Notes under the pieces: generated by a model
What the model was told of the DNA's origin: nothing
The model's input: the letters and a program-made list of their open reading frames with translations, nothing else
The model's database searches: none
Source of the DNA: Aquipuribacter sp051216895
GTDB lineage: Bacteria > Actinomycetota > Actinomycetes > Actinomycetales > JBBAYJ01
NCBI RefSeq assembly: GCF_051216895.1
Contig: NZ_JBPKAO010000008.1
Location: forward strand, 62,001-126,000
Length of the DNA: 64,000 bases
Direction of reading: 5' to 3'
Shown here: positions 34,017-42,277 of the stretch, piece after piece
Position numbering within the stretch: position 1 is the first letter of the stretch
Layout: each line of letters starts with the position of its first letter
Program-made: the position numbers and the translations under genes

Positions 34017-34850
34017 TCAGGCCTCGGCGCGGACCGAGGCCTCCCAGTCGCGCTTGACCAGGCGCCACGCCTCGTCGTTCATGGAACGGCGCCAGTACCC
34101 CGACGCCGACAACCGGTCCCGGTCGACGCCACGCTCCAGCAGCAGGTGCCGGCGGACCTCGCGGACCTCTCCCGCCTCGCCGTGGACGAAGGCGTGGACC
34201 CGACCCGGCGGGAACGTCAGGTCGCGCACCGCGTCCAGCAGCAGGTGGTCCGCCCCCGGGTCGTCCTCCCGGTGCCGCCAGGTCAGCCGCAGGTCCCCGG
34301 GGCAGGTCAGCTCCACCCGGTCGGCGACGCCGTCCACCTCCAGGACCGCGTGCACCGGGGCGCCGACGGGCACGCGCTCCAGCGAGGCGGCGACGGCCGG
34401 CAGCGCGGACTCGTCCCCGACCATGAGGTGCCAGTCGGCCTCGGGGTCGGGCCGGTAGGACCCGCCCGGCCCGGTCAGCTGGAGCACGTCACCGGGGCGG
34501 GCGGTCGCGGCCCAGGCCCCGGCCACCCCGGGGTCACCGTGCCCGGGCCCGCCGAGGCCGTGGAGCACGAAGTCGATGGTCATCGTCCGCGTCGCGGCGT
34601 CCCACGCGCGGACGGTGTAGCGCCGTCGGAGCGGACGGTGCTCCGGGTCGACGGTCGCGCGCACCTGCTCCAGGTCGCACGGCATGACGTACGGCGCCCC
34701 CGGGGGCGCGAACGCGAGGTTGACGTAGGAGTCGCTGAACGGGCTCGGCTCGAAGTCCGCGAGCCCGTCCCCGCCGAGCACCACCCGGGTCAGGTGGGGG
34801 GTCAGGCGCCGGACGTCCTGGACGACGCCGTGCATGCCGTTCGGGTTCAT
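34017..34850 (-). CDS. siderophore-interacting protein (ferric-siderophore reductase, ViuB/SIP type)
   Basis: A 277-residue FAD-dependent ferric-siderophore reductase. The FAD-binding barrel opens with VRRLTPHLTRVVLGGDGL and holds RRRYTVRAWD and the GPGHGDPGVAGAWA loop. The NAD(P)H domain has WHLMVGDESALPAVAASLE and the terminal ASGYWRRSMNDEAW. It frees iron from imported siderophores in the cytoplasm. I chose ATG 34850; a GTG at 34868 is possible. It is 56 bases after the FhuF-like gene, at the end of the siderophore uptake operon. Confidence 0.92.
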   Translation of the reverse strand: MNPNGMHGVVQDVRRLTPHLTRVVLGGDGLADFEPSPFSDSYVNLAFAPPGAPYVMPCDLEQVRATVDPEHRPLRRRYTVRAWDAATRTMTIDFVLHGLGGPGHGDPGVAGAWAATARPGDVLQLTGPGGSYRPDPEADWHLMVGDESALPAVAASLERVPVGAPVHAVLEVDGVADRVELTCPGDLRLTWRHREDDPGADHLLLDAVRDLTFPPGRVHAFVHGEAGEVREVRRHLLLERGVDRDRLSASGYWRRSMNDEAWRLVKRDWEASVRAEA

Positions 34851-34906
34851 GTCCCCGAACCTAGCCACCCGGATCGGACGGCCTGGCTCGGGGACGGCTG
34901 ACCGCG

Positions 34907-35845
34907 TCAGCGACGCTGCTCCAGCCACCAGAGCTGCCGGTCGGCGCAGCCCTGGGGGTCGCGCAGCGAGCAGGTGGAGCAGACCCGTCTGGTCCCGGTC
35001 TCGGGCGGGAAGCGGGCGTAGTACTCGCGCAGCGCGTCGGTCAGGTCTGCGTCGTCCGGGACGACCTCGTCGGGCGACGGCCGTTGGTAGGCGAGGCAGC
35101 AGCCGCCCTTCTGACCGAGGTAGACCGGGCCCCACGGTGCGGACGCCGTGCGGACGGTGGGGCTGACCCGCCACGGGGCGCCCGGGGCGGTGAGGGCGGC
35201 CCGGAGCCGGTGCACGACGTCCTCGCGCACCGGCAGGTCCGGCTGGAGGGTGGTGCTCATGCCGATGCCGTCGGCCACCTCGGCCCACAGGCTGCGAGCG
35301 CCGACCCGGGCGATGCCGCGCAGGGCGTCCACGACGGGACGGACGGAACGGACCAGCGAGTCGACGGTCCGGGTCACGACCTCGGCCTCGTCCGCCACGA
35401 CCTCGACGCCGTCCCGACCGGCCCACGGGTGGTGGGGGGTGACCAGCACGGTGCAGCCGTCCAGCGACACCCGGTCGACCCAGCCGTCGGGGTGCAGGCG
35501 CCACCGCAGCGGCGCGGTGTCGGCGAGGACCCCGGCCCCACCGGCGGCCAGGACGAACCCGACCGCGTCGGCCACGGTCCCCGCCGTCCACGCGACCAGC
35601 CACTTGGCCGCCATCTGCGGCGTCCCGCCGTCGTCGCCCAGGATCCGCCGGTGCGCCGCCCGCAGGAACGCCGCGTCGTCACCCAGGACGTGGGGCCCCT
35701 CGACCCAGGTGCGCTCGGCCGGGTCCACCGGGGTGGTCTCGTGGACGGCCAGGTGCGCCTCGAGGTGGACGTCGAGCCACTGCTGCGGCGTCTCGGCCTG
35801 CAGCAGGAGCACCGAGGGCGCCGGTCCCGGGGTCGTGACGGTCAC
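34907..35845 (-). CDS. FhuF-like (2Fe-2S) ferric-siderophore reductase
   Basis: A 312-residue protein of the FhuF/IucA-like reductase family. The C-terminal iron-sulfur motif is GCCLAYQ together with CSTCSLRDPQGC (last 30 residues region), the usual four-cysteine FhuF arrangement plus one further cysteine. The N-terminal two thirds are the ligand-binding part (AAKWLVAWTAGTVADAVGFV, RWRLHPDGWVDRVSLDGC). It reduces ferric siderophores in the cytoplasm. The GTG start overlaps the ATPase gene (GTGA). Having two different reductases, this one and the SIP, in one operon suggests siderophores of different redox potential. Confidence 0.87.
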   Translation of the reverse strand: MTVTTPGPAPSVLLLQAETPQQWLDVHLEAHLAVHETTPVDPAERTWVEGPHVLGDDAAFLRAAHRRILGDDGGTPQMAAKWLVAWTAGTVADAVGFVLAAGGAGVLADTAPLRWRLHPDGWVDRVSLDGCTVLVTPHHPWAGRDGVEVVADEAEVVTRTVDSLVRSVRPVVDALRGIARVGARSLWAEVADGIGMSTTLQPDLPVREDVVHRLRAALTAPGAPWRVSPTVRTASAPWGPVYLGQKGGCCLAYQRPSPDEVVPDDADLTDALREYYARFPPETGTRRVCSTCSLRDPQGCADRQLWWLEQRR

Positions 35846-36732
35846 GCGGCACCACCACCGACGGCACCCACGGCACCCACGGTGGCCCGGCGACCGCGGC
35901 GGCCCACCGGCACGACCATGGGGGTGCCGGTCACCGGGTCGGGGACCACGCGGCAGTCGAGGCCGAACACCTGCAGCACGAGCGCCTCGGTCACCACGTC
36001 GGCCGGGGGGCCCTCGGCGACGACGCGGCCGTCCTTCATGGCGATGAGGTGGTCGGAGTAGCGGGCCGCCTGGTTGAGGTCGTGCAGCACCAGGACGACG
36101 GTCCGCCCCTCGTCGGCGTTCAGGTCGGCCAGCAGGTCGAGCACCTCGACCTGGTGGGCCAGGTCGAGGAACGTGGTCGGCTCGTCCAGCAGCATGAGGT
36201 CGGTGCCCTGCGCCAGGGTCATCGCGATCCAGACCCGCTGCCGCTGACCGCCGGACAGCTCGTCGACCGACCGCTCGGCCAGGTCGAGCGTGCCGGTCGC
36301 GACCAGCGCGGCGGCCACCGCGGCCTCGTCCTCCGCGCCCCGCTGCCGCAGCCACGACTGGTGGGGGTAGCGACCCCGGGCCACCAGGTCGGCCACCGTG
36401 ATGCCGTCGGGGGCGGTCGGCGACTGGGGCAGGATGCCCAGCCGCGTCGCGATGTCACGGGTGCGCATCCGGCGGATGTCGGCCCCGTCCAGCACGACAC
36501 GGCCGCCCGTCGGCTGCAGCAGGCGCGCCAGGCCGCGGAGCAGCGTCGACTTGCCGCAGGCGTTGGCCCCGACCACGCAGGTCACGCGGCCCGTCGGGAC
36601 CGACACCGACAGCCCGCGGACCACCTCGGTGCCGTCGTAGCCCAGGCGCAGGTCCTCGCACCGGAGCCGGGCGTCCACGACCGCCCCCTGCACCTGTGCC
36701 GCGGCGCTGCCGGTGGTCTCCATGACGGTCAT
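35842..36732 (-). CDS. iron-siderophore ABC transporter ATPase (FepC/FecE-like)
   Basis: A 296-residue ATPase. Walker A reads GANACGKST (an Ala-Asn-Ala-Cys variant common in siderophore ATPases), with the Q-loop LPQSPTAPDGITV, RGRYPHQSWLRQ, signature LSGGQRQRVWIAMTLAQ, Walker B LMLLDEPTTFLD and H-loop VLHDLNQAARY. The start ATG 36732 shares its first base with the stop of the permease gene (TGATG). It energises import through the two adjacent FecCD permeases. The C-terminus carries a low-complexity Gly/Ala/Val tail. Confidence 0.94.
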   Translation of the reverse strand: MTVMETTGSAAAQVQGAVVDARLRCEDLRLGYDGTEVVRGLSVSVPTGRVTCVVGANACGKSTLLRGLARLLQPTGGRVVLDGADIRRMRTRDIATRLGILPQSPTAPDGITVADLVARGRYPHQSWLRQRGAEDEAAVAAALVATGTLDLAERSVDELSGGQRQRVWIAMTLAQGTDLMLLDEPTTFLDLAHQVEVLDLLADLNADEGRTVVLVLHDLNQAARYSDHLIAMKDGRVVAEGPPADVVTEALVLQVFGLDCRVVPDPVTGTPMVVPVGRRGRRATVGAVGAVGGGAA

Positions 36733-37844
36733 CAGCCGGTCCTTCCGACGCGGTTGGCCCGGGCGAGCAGCCACAGCAGGTACGGGGCCCCGACGAGCCC
36801 GGTGACGATGCCGACCGGGAGCTCGGTGGGCGAGAAGATCGTGCGCGCGACCAGGTCGGAGGCGAGCACGAGCAGCGCCCCGACCCCGGCGGCGGGGACG
36901 AGGGTGAGCGGCGCCCGGACGAGCCTCCGGGCGATCGGCCCGGACACGAACGCGACGAAGGCGATCGGCCCGGCGGTGGCGGTGGCCACCGACGCGCAGC
37001 CGACGGCGACGACCACCAGCACGGCCCGGGACCGCTCCACCGCCACCCCGATCCCCTGAGCCGTGTCGTCGCCCAGCTGCAGGGCCCGCAGCGGCCGGGC
37101 CAGCAGCAGGGCGGCCGGCACCAGGACCACCAGTGCGACGGCGAGGGGCGCGACCTGGTCCCAGCCCCGCCCGTTGAGCGACCCGGTGAGCCAGACCAGG
37201 GCCCGGTGGACGTCGGTGATGTCGGCCCGGGTCAGCAGGAACCAGGTGGTCGAGCTGAGCACGGCCGCCACGCCGATGCCCACCAGCACCAGCCGGTACG
37301 CGGACAGCCCGTTGCGGTAGGCGAGCAGGTAGATCGCCGTCGTGGTGAGCAGCCCGCCCACGAGGGCCGCGACGGGGAGCGAGACCGTCCCGGTGCTCAC
37401 GCCCAGCGCGCTGCCCGCGACGACGACCAGGACCGCGGAGGTGCTGGCCCCGGCGGTGACGCCGATGATGTCCGGGCTGGCGAGCGGGTTGCGCGCCAGG
37501 CTCTGGAAGATCGCCCCGGACAGCCCGAAGGCCACCCCGACACCCACGGCCGTCACGGCCCGGGGCAGGCGCAGCGTCCCCACGACGAACTCGGCGTCCG
37601 GGGTCCCGCGCCCGAGCAGCGCGGGCAGCACGTCCCGCAGCGGGACGGCGAAGTCGCCGGTCGTCAGGGACAGCACGAAGGTCACGAGGCAGCCCAGCAG
37701 CAGCGCGACGGACACCACGACGGCGCGGCCCCGGCCTGTCGTGCGGGTGCGCCGGAGCAGCTCCAGCACGGCCGGGTCGGTCGCGGGCACCGGGGCGCCG
37801 GCGGGACGTGCGGTCGGCGTGGTCGACGTGGTCGACGTGGTCAT
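36732..37844 (-). CDS. iron-siderophore ABC permease 2 (FecD/FepG-like)
   Basis: A 370-residue FecCD-family permease. After a Thr/Pro-rich start it has about ten helices with LRLPRAVTAVGVGVAFGLSG, FQSLARNPLASPDIIGVTAG, LVLVGIGVAAVLSSTTWFLL, the coupling helix AQGIGVAVERSR and AFVAFVSGPIARRLV. It probably forms a heterodimer with the next permease. It begins four bases after that gene's stop with GAGG just upstream. Confidence 0.93.
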   Translation of the reverse strand: MTTSTTSTTPTARPAGAPVPATDPAVLELLRRTRTTGRGRAVVVSVALLLGCLVTFVLSLTTGDFAVPLRDVLPALLGRGTPDAEFVVGTLRLPRAVTAVGVGVAFGLSGAIFQSLARNPLASPDIIGVTAGASTSAVLVVVAGSALGVSTGTVSLPVAALVGGLLTTTAIYLLAYRNGLSAYRLVLVGIGVAAVLSSTTWFLLTRADITDVHRALVWLTGSLNGRGWDQVAPLAVALVVLVPAALLLARPLRALQLGDDTAQGIGVAVERSRAVLVVVAVGCASVATATAGPIAFVAFVSGPIARRLVRAPLTLVPAAGVGALLVLASDLVARTIFSPTELPVGIVTGLVGAPYLLWLLARANRVGRTG

Positions 37845-37848
37845 GGCC

Positions 37849-38916
37849 TCACACCTGTGCCAGCGTGCGTCGACGGACCAGGGCGATGAACACCGGGGCG
37901 CCGATCAGCGCGGTCAGGATGCCGACCTGCACCTCGCCCGGTCGGGCGACCACCCGTCCGAGCACGTCCGCGGCCAGCAGCAGCGAGGGCGCCAGCACGG
38001 CGGACCACGCGAGCACCCAGCGGTAGTCGGGCCCCACGATCGCGCGGGCCACGTGCGGCACGGTCAGCCCGACGAAGCCGATCGGACCCGCGGCGGCGGT
38101 CGCGCCCCCCACGAGCAGGACGACCGCGAGGGCGGAGAAGAGGCGCGAGGCGCCGACCCCGGCCCCCAGCGAGCGGGCCACGTCGTCGCCCAGGGCGAGC
38201 GCGTTCAGCGACCGGCCCGCGCACAGCGCCATCGCCGTGCCCACGAGCAGGAAGGGCGCCACCTGCGCCACCACCGTCATGTCGCGGCCGGCGACCGACC
38301 CGACCGCCCAGAACCGGTACTCATCGAGCGTGGCCACGTCCAGCAGCAGGATCGAGGAGGTGATCGAGTACAGGAACGCGGTGACGGCCGCACCCGCCAG
38401 GGCCAGCTTGATCGGGGTCGCCCCGTCCCGCCCGAGGGCACCGAGCGCGTACACCGCGACCGAGGTGACGGCGGCACCCGCCAGGGCGAACCAGACGTAG
38501 CCGCTCAGGGAACCGACCCCGAAGACGAAGATCCCCACGACGACGGCCAGCGCCGCGCCGGCGTTCACCCCGAGGATCCCCGGGTCGGCCAGCGGGTTGC
38601 GGGTCAGGCCCTGCATCAGCGCACCGGCCAGGCCGAGGCCCGTCCCCACCATGATCGCCACGAGCGTGCGGGGCAGCCGCAGGGACGTGACGATCAGGTG
38701 GTCCTCGACCGTGCCGTCGAAGGCCCGGAACGCCTCGACCACGTCCGCCGCCGGGATGGGCTTGGCCCCCACCGCGAGGCTGGCCACGGCGAGCGACGCC
38801 AGCACCACCAGCGCGACCAGCAGCCCGACCAGGCGGGCGGGAGCCGACGACAGCAGCCCGCCCCGACGCCGGGAGGGGGCCGCCGCACGCGTCGTCACCG
38901 TGGTCGTGGTGTCCAC
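37849..38916 (-). CDS. iron-siderophore ABC permease 1 (FecC/FepD-like)
   Basis: A 355-residue FecCD-family permease that leads the siderophore operon. Family blocks are SLRLPRTLVAIMVGTGLGLA, MQGLTRNPLADPGILGVNAG, ALAGAAVTAFLYSITSSILL, ARSLGAGVGASRL and GFVGLTVPHVARAIVGPDYR. The GTG start 38916 has GGGAG five bases upstream. It lies 41 bases from the iron box that separates it from the repressor gene. No substrate-binding lipoprotein gene precedes it, which is unusual for this operon type. Confidence 0.93.
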   Translation of the reverse strand: MDTTTTVTTRAAAPSRRRGGLLSSAPARLVGLLVALVVLASLAVASLAVGAKPIPAADVVEAFRAFDGTVEDHLIVTSLRLPRTLVAIMVGTGLGLAGALMQGLTRNPLADPGILGVNAGAALAVVVGIFVFGVGSLSGYVWFALAGAAVTSVAVYALGALGRDGATPIKLALAGAAVTAFLYSITSSILLLDVATLDEYRFWAVGSVAGRDMTVVAQVAPFLLVGTAMALCAGRSLNALALGDDVARSLGAGVGASRLFSALAVVLLVGGATAAAGPIGFVGLTVPHVARAIVGPDYRWVLAWSAVLAPSLLLAADVLGRVVARPGEVQVGILTALIGAPVFIALVRRRTLAQV

Positions 38917-38956
38917 CTGTCTCCCGGGACGGAATAAGCGTGTCTCTGACCTGTTA

Positions 38957-38975
38957 TCTGGTGAGGCTAACCTAA
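38957..38975. promoter_or_regulatory. IdeR/DtxR iron box between the siderophore operon and the repressor gene
   Basis: TCTGGTGAGGCTAACCTAA matches 16 of 19 positions of TTAGGTTAGGCTAACCTAA, the best match in the window (hand alignment). It lies 41 bases upstream of the permease start on one side and 20-38 bases upstream of the repressor start candidates on the other, so autoregulation is likely. Confidence 0.8.
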
Positions 38976-39012
38976 CCCCTGGAAGGTGGCGAACGTGCAG
39001 GCAACGGGCACA

Positions 39013-39705
39013 ATGGCTCCTGTGAGCCACGACCTGATCGACACGACGGAGATGTACCTGCGGACCGTGCTCGAGATGGAGGAGGACGGCGTCGTCCCGA
39101 TGCGGGCGCGCATCGTCGAGGCCCTCGGCCACTCGGGCCCGACCGTGTCGCAGACGGTGGCCCGGATGCACCGCGACGGCCTGGTCGACGTCACCGACGA
39201 CCGCCGGCTGCAGCTGACCGAGGAGGGTCGCCGCATCGCGACCGCGGTCCTGCGCAAGCACCGTCTCGTGGAGCGCCTGCTGGTCGACGTGATCGGCCTG
39301 GAGCTCGACCACGCCCACGAGGAGGCCTGCCGCTGGGAGCACGTGGTGTCCGACCGGGTCGAGGACCGGCTGGTCGAGCTGCTGGGCGCCCCGACCACGT
39401 CGCCGTTCGGCAACCGTATCCCCGCCCGCGCCGACGGCAGCCACCCCGGCGGCCTCGACGTGGACCAGGTCGCGATCAGCCAGATCACGGCGACCACCCT
39501 GGCCACCGTGGTCCGGCTGGGCGAGCCCGCGCAGAGCCCGCACGCCCTGCTGGTGGCCCTGGTCGACGCCGGCGTGGTCGCCGGGGCCGAGGTCGAGGTG
39601 TCGGTCACCGACGACGGGGCACGGCTGGTCGGACGCCCCGGGGGCAACCCGGTGCGCCTGGAGGAGCCGACCACCCGGCACGTCCTCGTGCGACCGCTGG
39701 GCTGA
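39013..39705 (+). CDS. ideR: DtxR/IdeR-family iron-dependent repressor
   Basis: A repressor of about 230 residues. The N-terminal winged helix is typical (SHDLIDTTEMYLRTVLEMEE, GHSGPTVSQTVARMHRDGLV). The dimerisation/metal domain follows (KHRLVERLLVDVIGLELDHAHEEACRWEH, with the Cys/Glu/His ancillary ligands). The C-terminal SH3-like domain is VAGAEVEVSVTDDGARLVGR. With Fe2+ it binds boxes such as the three listed here. Start: ATG 39013 gives the usual length; GTG 38995, nine bases after GGAAGG, would add six residues and has the better ribosome-binding site. The symbol assumes this is the main iron regulator rather than an MntR-like paralogue. Confidence 0.9.
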   Translation: MAPVSHDLIDTTEMYLRTVLEMEEDGVVPMRARIVEALGHSGPTVSQTVARMHRDGLVDVTDDRRLQLTEEGRRIATAVLRKHRLVERLLVDVIGLELDHAHEEACRWEHVVSDRVEDRLVELLGAPTTSPFGNRIPARADGSHPGGLDVDQVAISQITATTLATVVRLGEPAQSPHALLVALVDAGVVAGAEVEVSVTDDGARLVGRPGGNPVRLEEPTTRHVLVRPLG

Positions 39706-39734
39706 GCCCCGGCCCGGCCCCTAGGGTTCGCGCC

Positions 39735-40598
39735 ATGGCAGGACGACGCGAGGACCTGGGCGACCAGGCGAAGGACTCCTACGAGGACGTCAAGGACAGC
39801 GACGAGGTCGACACCCTGCAACGGGTCGGTCGGTACGGCTACGTCGTCTACGGCCTCGTCCACGTCGTCCTGGGGGCGCTCGCGGTCAGCCTGGCGTTCG
39901 GCGGTGGCAGCGAGGAGGACGCGTCGACGACCGGGGCGATGCAGACCCTGGCCGAGCAGCCGTTCGGCATGGTCCTGATCTGGGCCATCGCGGTGGGGAT
40001 GGCGGCGCTGGTCGTCTGGCAGCTGCTCGAGGCCGTGCTGGACCCCGACGACGAGGGGGCCAAGGGCCGGGTCAAGGGGGGCGGCAAGGCCGTCGCCTAC
40101 GGGGTCGTCGCCGCCGGTGCCTTCAGCATCGCGCTGTCCGGGGGCTCCGGGGGCTCCGGCGGCAGCACCGAGGAGTCGATGACGCAGCGGCTGCTCGCCC
40201 TGCCGCTGGGCCAGGTCCTGGTCGGTGCGGTGGCCGTCGGGATCCTCGTGGTCGCCGCGTACCACGTGCACAAGGGCCTCTCGCGGAAGTTCTTCTCCGA
40301 CGTGGAGACCGCCGACCTGTCCGCCAAGGGCCGCAAGGTCGTCGAGTGGACCGGTCTGATCGGCTACCCGGCCAAGGGCGTCGCGTTCGGTGCGATCGGG
40401 GTGCTGTTCATGCTCGCCGCGATCCGCGGCAGCAGCGAGGAGGCCGGTGGCATGGACGAGGGCCTGGCCGCCCTGCGCGAGGCCCCGTTCGGGACCGCCG
40501 TCCTCGTCGCGGTCGGGCTCGGCTTCGCGCTGTTCGGCGTCTACTGCCTCGCCCGCGCCCGCAGCGCCGGCGACTTCACGGGCTTCGCCGGCCGCTGA
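39735..40598 (+). CDS. DUF1206 membrane protein
   Basis: A 287-residue membrane protein of the DUF1206 family with three two-helix repeats. Each begins with a RxGYxxxGxVHxxLG-type motif (RVGRYGYVVYGLVHVVLGAL near residue 32; VVAAYHVHKGLSRKF; LIGYPAKGVAFGAIGVLFML near residue 212). The N-terminus is acidic and soluble. Function is unknown; the family is frequent in soil bacteria. The gene stands 29 bases after ideR on the same strand, but nothing else links it to iron. Confidence 0.87.
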   Translation: MAGRREDLGDQAKDSYEDVKDSDEVDTLQRVGRYGYVVYGLVHVVLGALAVSLAFGGGSEEDASTTGAMQTLAEQPFGMVLIWAIAVGMAALVVWQLLEAVLDPDDEGAKGRVKGGGKAVAYGVVAAGAFSIALSGGSGGSGGSTEESMTQRLLALPLGQVLVGAVAVGILVVAAYHVHKGLSRKFFSDVETADLSAKGRKVVEWTGLIGYPAKGVAFGAIGVLFMLAAIRGSSEEAGGMDEGLAALREAPFGTAVLVAVGLGFALFGVYCLARARSAGDFTGFAGR

Positions 40599-40616
40599 CG
40601 GGCCGAGCACCCCGCC

Positions 40617-41510
40617 TCAGGAGCGGCGCACCACCGCGACGTCGACCGGGCTGCGGTGCAGCAGGGTCTGGCTGGTCGAGCCGAGCAGCAGCCCGCCGAA
40701 GCCACCCCGGCCGCGAGAGCCGACGACGACCATGCGGGCGCTGACCGCCTCGCGCAGCAGCACCGGCCCGGGGCGGCCGCGCTCGACCAGCCGGGTCACC
40801 CGGACGTCGGGGTACACGTCGGACCAGCCGGCCAGCGTCTCCGACACCATCCGGACCGCGTCCTCCTGCAGCTCCGCCGCCGTCGGGATGGGGGCCTGCA
40901 GCTCCGGGGCCCCGATCCACAGCTCGTCCCAGGCCATGACGGCGTGGAGCGGGCAGCCGTGCCGTTGGGCCTCGGCCATGGCGAACCCGACGGCCTCCTG
41001 GGCCTCCCCCGAGCCGTCGACCCCGACCACGACCGGGGCGTCGGCGGACATCCCGCGCGTCTCCGCACCGCGGACCACCACCACGGGGCAGACCGCGTGC
41101 GCGCTCACCGGCACCGCCACGGCACCGAGCAGCAGCCCGGTCAGCCCGCCGTGCCCGCGGGAACCCACCACGACCAACGACGCGGAGCGGGACGCCTCCC
41201 GCAGGCCGCCCGCCGCGGCGCCCAGGTGCAACGACCCGGTCACCGTCACCGACGAGTCGACCGAGCGCGCGTACTCCACCGCCTCGTCGCACGTCCGGCG
41301 GGCCTGCGCGGAGTGGCCGGCCTCCGCGCCCTGCGCAGCCAGCTCCTGCCGCAGCACGGCCCCGCTGCCGCCGTAGGCGTGGAGCAGGTGCACGTCCAGG
41401 CCCTCGTCCTGCGCGTACGCCACCGCCCAGTCGACCGCTCGGTACGACTCCTGCGAGCCGTCGACACCGACAACGACAGGCCCTCTGGTCCCACTGCCCT
41501 TGACCACCAC
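40617..41510 (-). CDS. tandem universal stress protein (two UspA domains)
   Basis: A protein of about 297 residues with two UspA domains. Each has a PVVVGVDGS opening and an ATP-binding motif GxxGxGxxxLLLGS (GSRGHGGLTGLLLGAVAVPVS in the first; GSRGRGGFGGLLLGSTSQTL in the second), so nucleotide binding is expected in both. Tandem Usps are typical dormancy/stress proteins in actinobacteria. I chose GTG 41510, preceded by GAGGGAG; an ATG at 41546 would add 12 residues but has only AGG next to it. A GACCTAGGTC palindrome lies about 65 bases upstream. Confidence 0.9.
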   Translation of the reverse strand: MVVKGSGTRGPVVVGVDGSQESYRAVDWAVAYAQDEGLDVHLLHAYGGSGAVLRQELAAQGAEAGHSAQARRTCDEAVEYARSVDSSVTVTGSLHLGAAAGGLREASRSASLVVVGSRGHGGLTGLLLGAVAVPVSAHAVCPVVVVRGAETRGMSADAPVVVGVDGSGEAQEAVGFAMAEAQRHGCPLHAVMAWDELWIGAPELQAPIPTAAELQEDAVRMVSETLAGWSDVYPDVRVTRLVERGRPGPVLLREAVSARMVVVGSRGRGGFGGLLLGSTSQTLLHRSPVDVAVVRRS

Positions 41511-41612
41511 GTCCACTCCCTCGTGCTCGTCCGACCGGGGTCCCATCCTGGCCGCCGGGAGCGCATCCGACCAGGACCTAGGTCACCGTCACCGCGATCG
41601 GGCCCGAGCGCC

Positions 41613-42107
41613 TCAGCGGGGCGGGTTGGCCCGGGCCGGCCACTGCCTCGGGACCGACCGCAGCAACGGCAGCACGCGCGGCGCGACCACGGTCGACAGG
41701 ACCACCACGCTCGTGGTGCGGGCGACGACGCCGGAGCGGCTGATGGCCAGCAGGGTGTCCTGCAGGCCCTCGTGCGACGCCGCGGCGACGGTGCACATGA
41801 CGTCACCGGCCCCGGTCACCGCGTACGCCTCGACGATGCCCGGCACGGCGGTCAGGTCGCGGGTGGCCTGCTCCAGGCCGCCCTGCGAGATCTCGAGGGT
41901 GATGAACGCGCGGACGCCGAACCCGGCCGCCGCGACGTCGACGTCGGGGCCGTAGCCCGTCACGACGCCCGCGTCCTCCAGCCGCTGCACCCGGGCCTGC
42001 ACGGTCGCCCGGGCCACGCCGAGCGAACGGGACAGCTCCAGCACGCCGGCCCGTGGCTGCTCCCGCAGCGCCGCGATCAGCGCGACGTCGAGCGCGTCCA
42101 GCTCCAT
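41613..42107 (-). CDS. Lrp/AsnC-family transcriptional regulator
   Basis: A 164-residue Lrp-type regulator. The N-terminal helix-turn-helix reads LDALDVALIAALREQPRAGV then LSRSLGVARATVQARVQRLE. The C-terminal RAM ligand domain has VRAFITLEISQGG and EAYAVTGAGDVMCTVAAAS. The start ATG has GGGAGGGACCG upstream. It diverges from 4-hydroxyphenylpyruvate dioxygenase, an arrangement known in actinobacteria where the regulator answers tyrosine, phenylalanine or their keto acids. Control of hppD is a family-based inference. Confidence 0.92.
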   Translation of the reverse strand: MELDALDVALIAALREQPRAGVLELSRSLGVARATVQARVQRLEDAGVVTGYGPDVDVAAAGFGVRAFITLEISQGGLEQATRDLTAVPGIVEAYAVTGAGDVMCTVAAASHEGLQDTLLAISRSGVVARTTSVVVLSTVVAPRVLPLLRSVPRQWPARANPPR

Positions 42108-42277
42108 CGGTCCCTCCCGGGTAGGCAGATCGTCCAGGTGCGTGCCCGGTCGACGAGCCGGACTGTACGCCTCGTGCACGCCTTCGGGCCTCGCTTGTGC
42201 ATCACATCGGCCTGACGCTGTCCTGGGGCCAGGAACCGCCGGACGCAGTCCCGCACCCACCGGAGCGAAGGAGCCCC

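Noticed and set aside
41575..41584. GACCTAGGTC palindrome upstream of the universal stress protein as a DosR box
   Set aside because: Too short and lacking the flanking GGG/CCC of DosR sites; left as an unexplained dyad.
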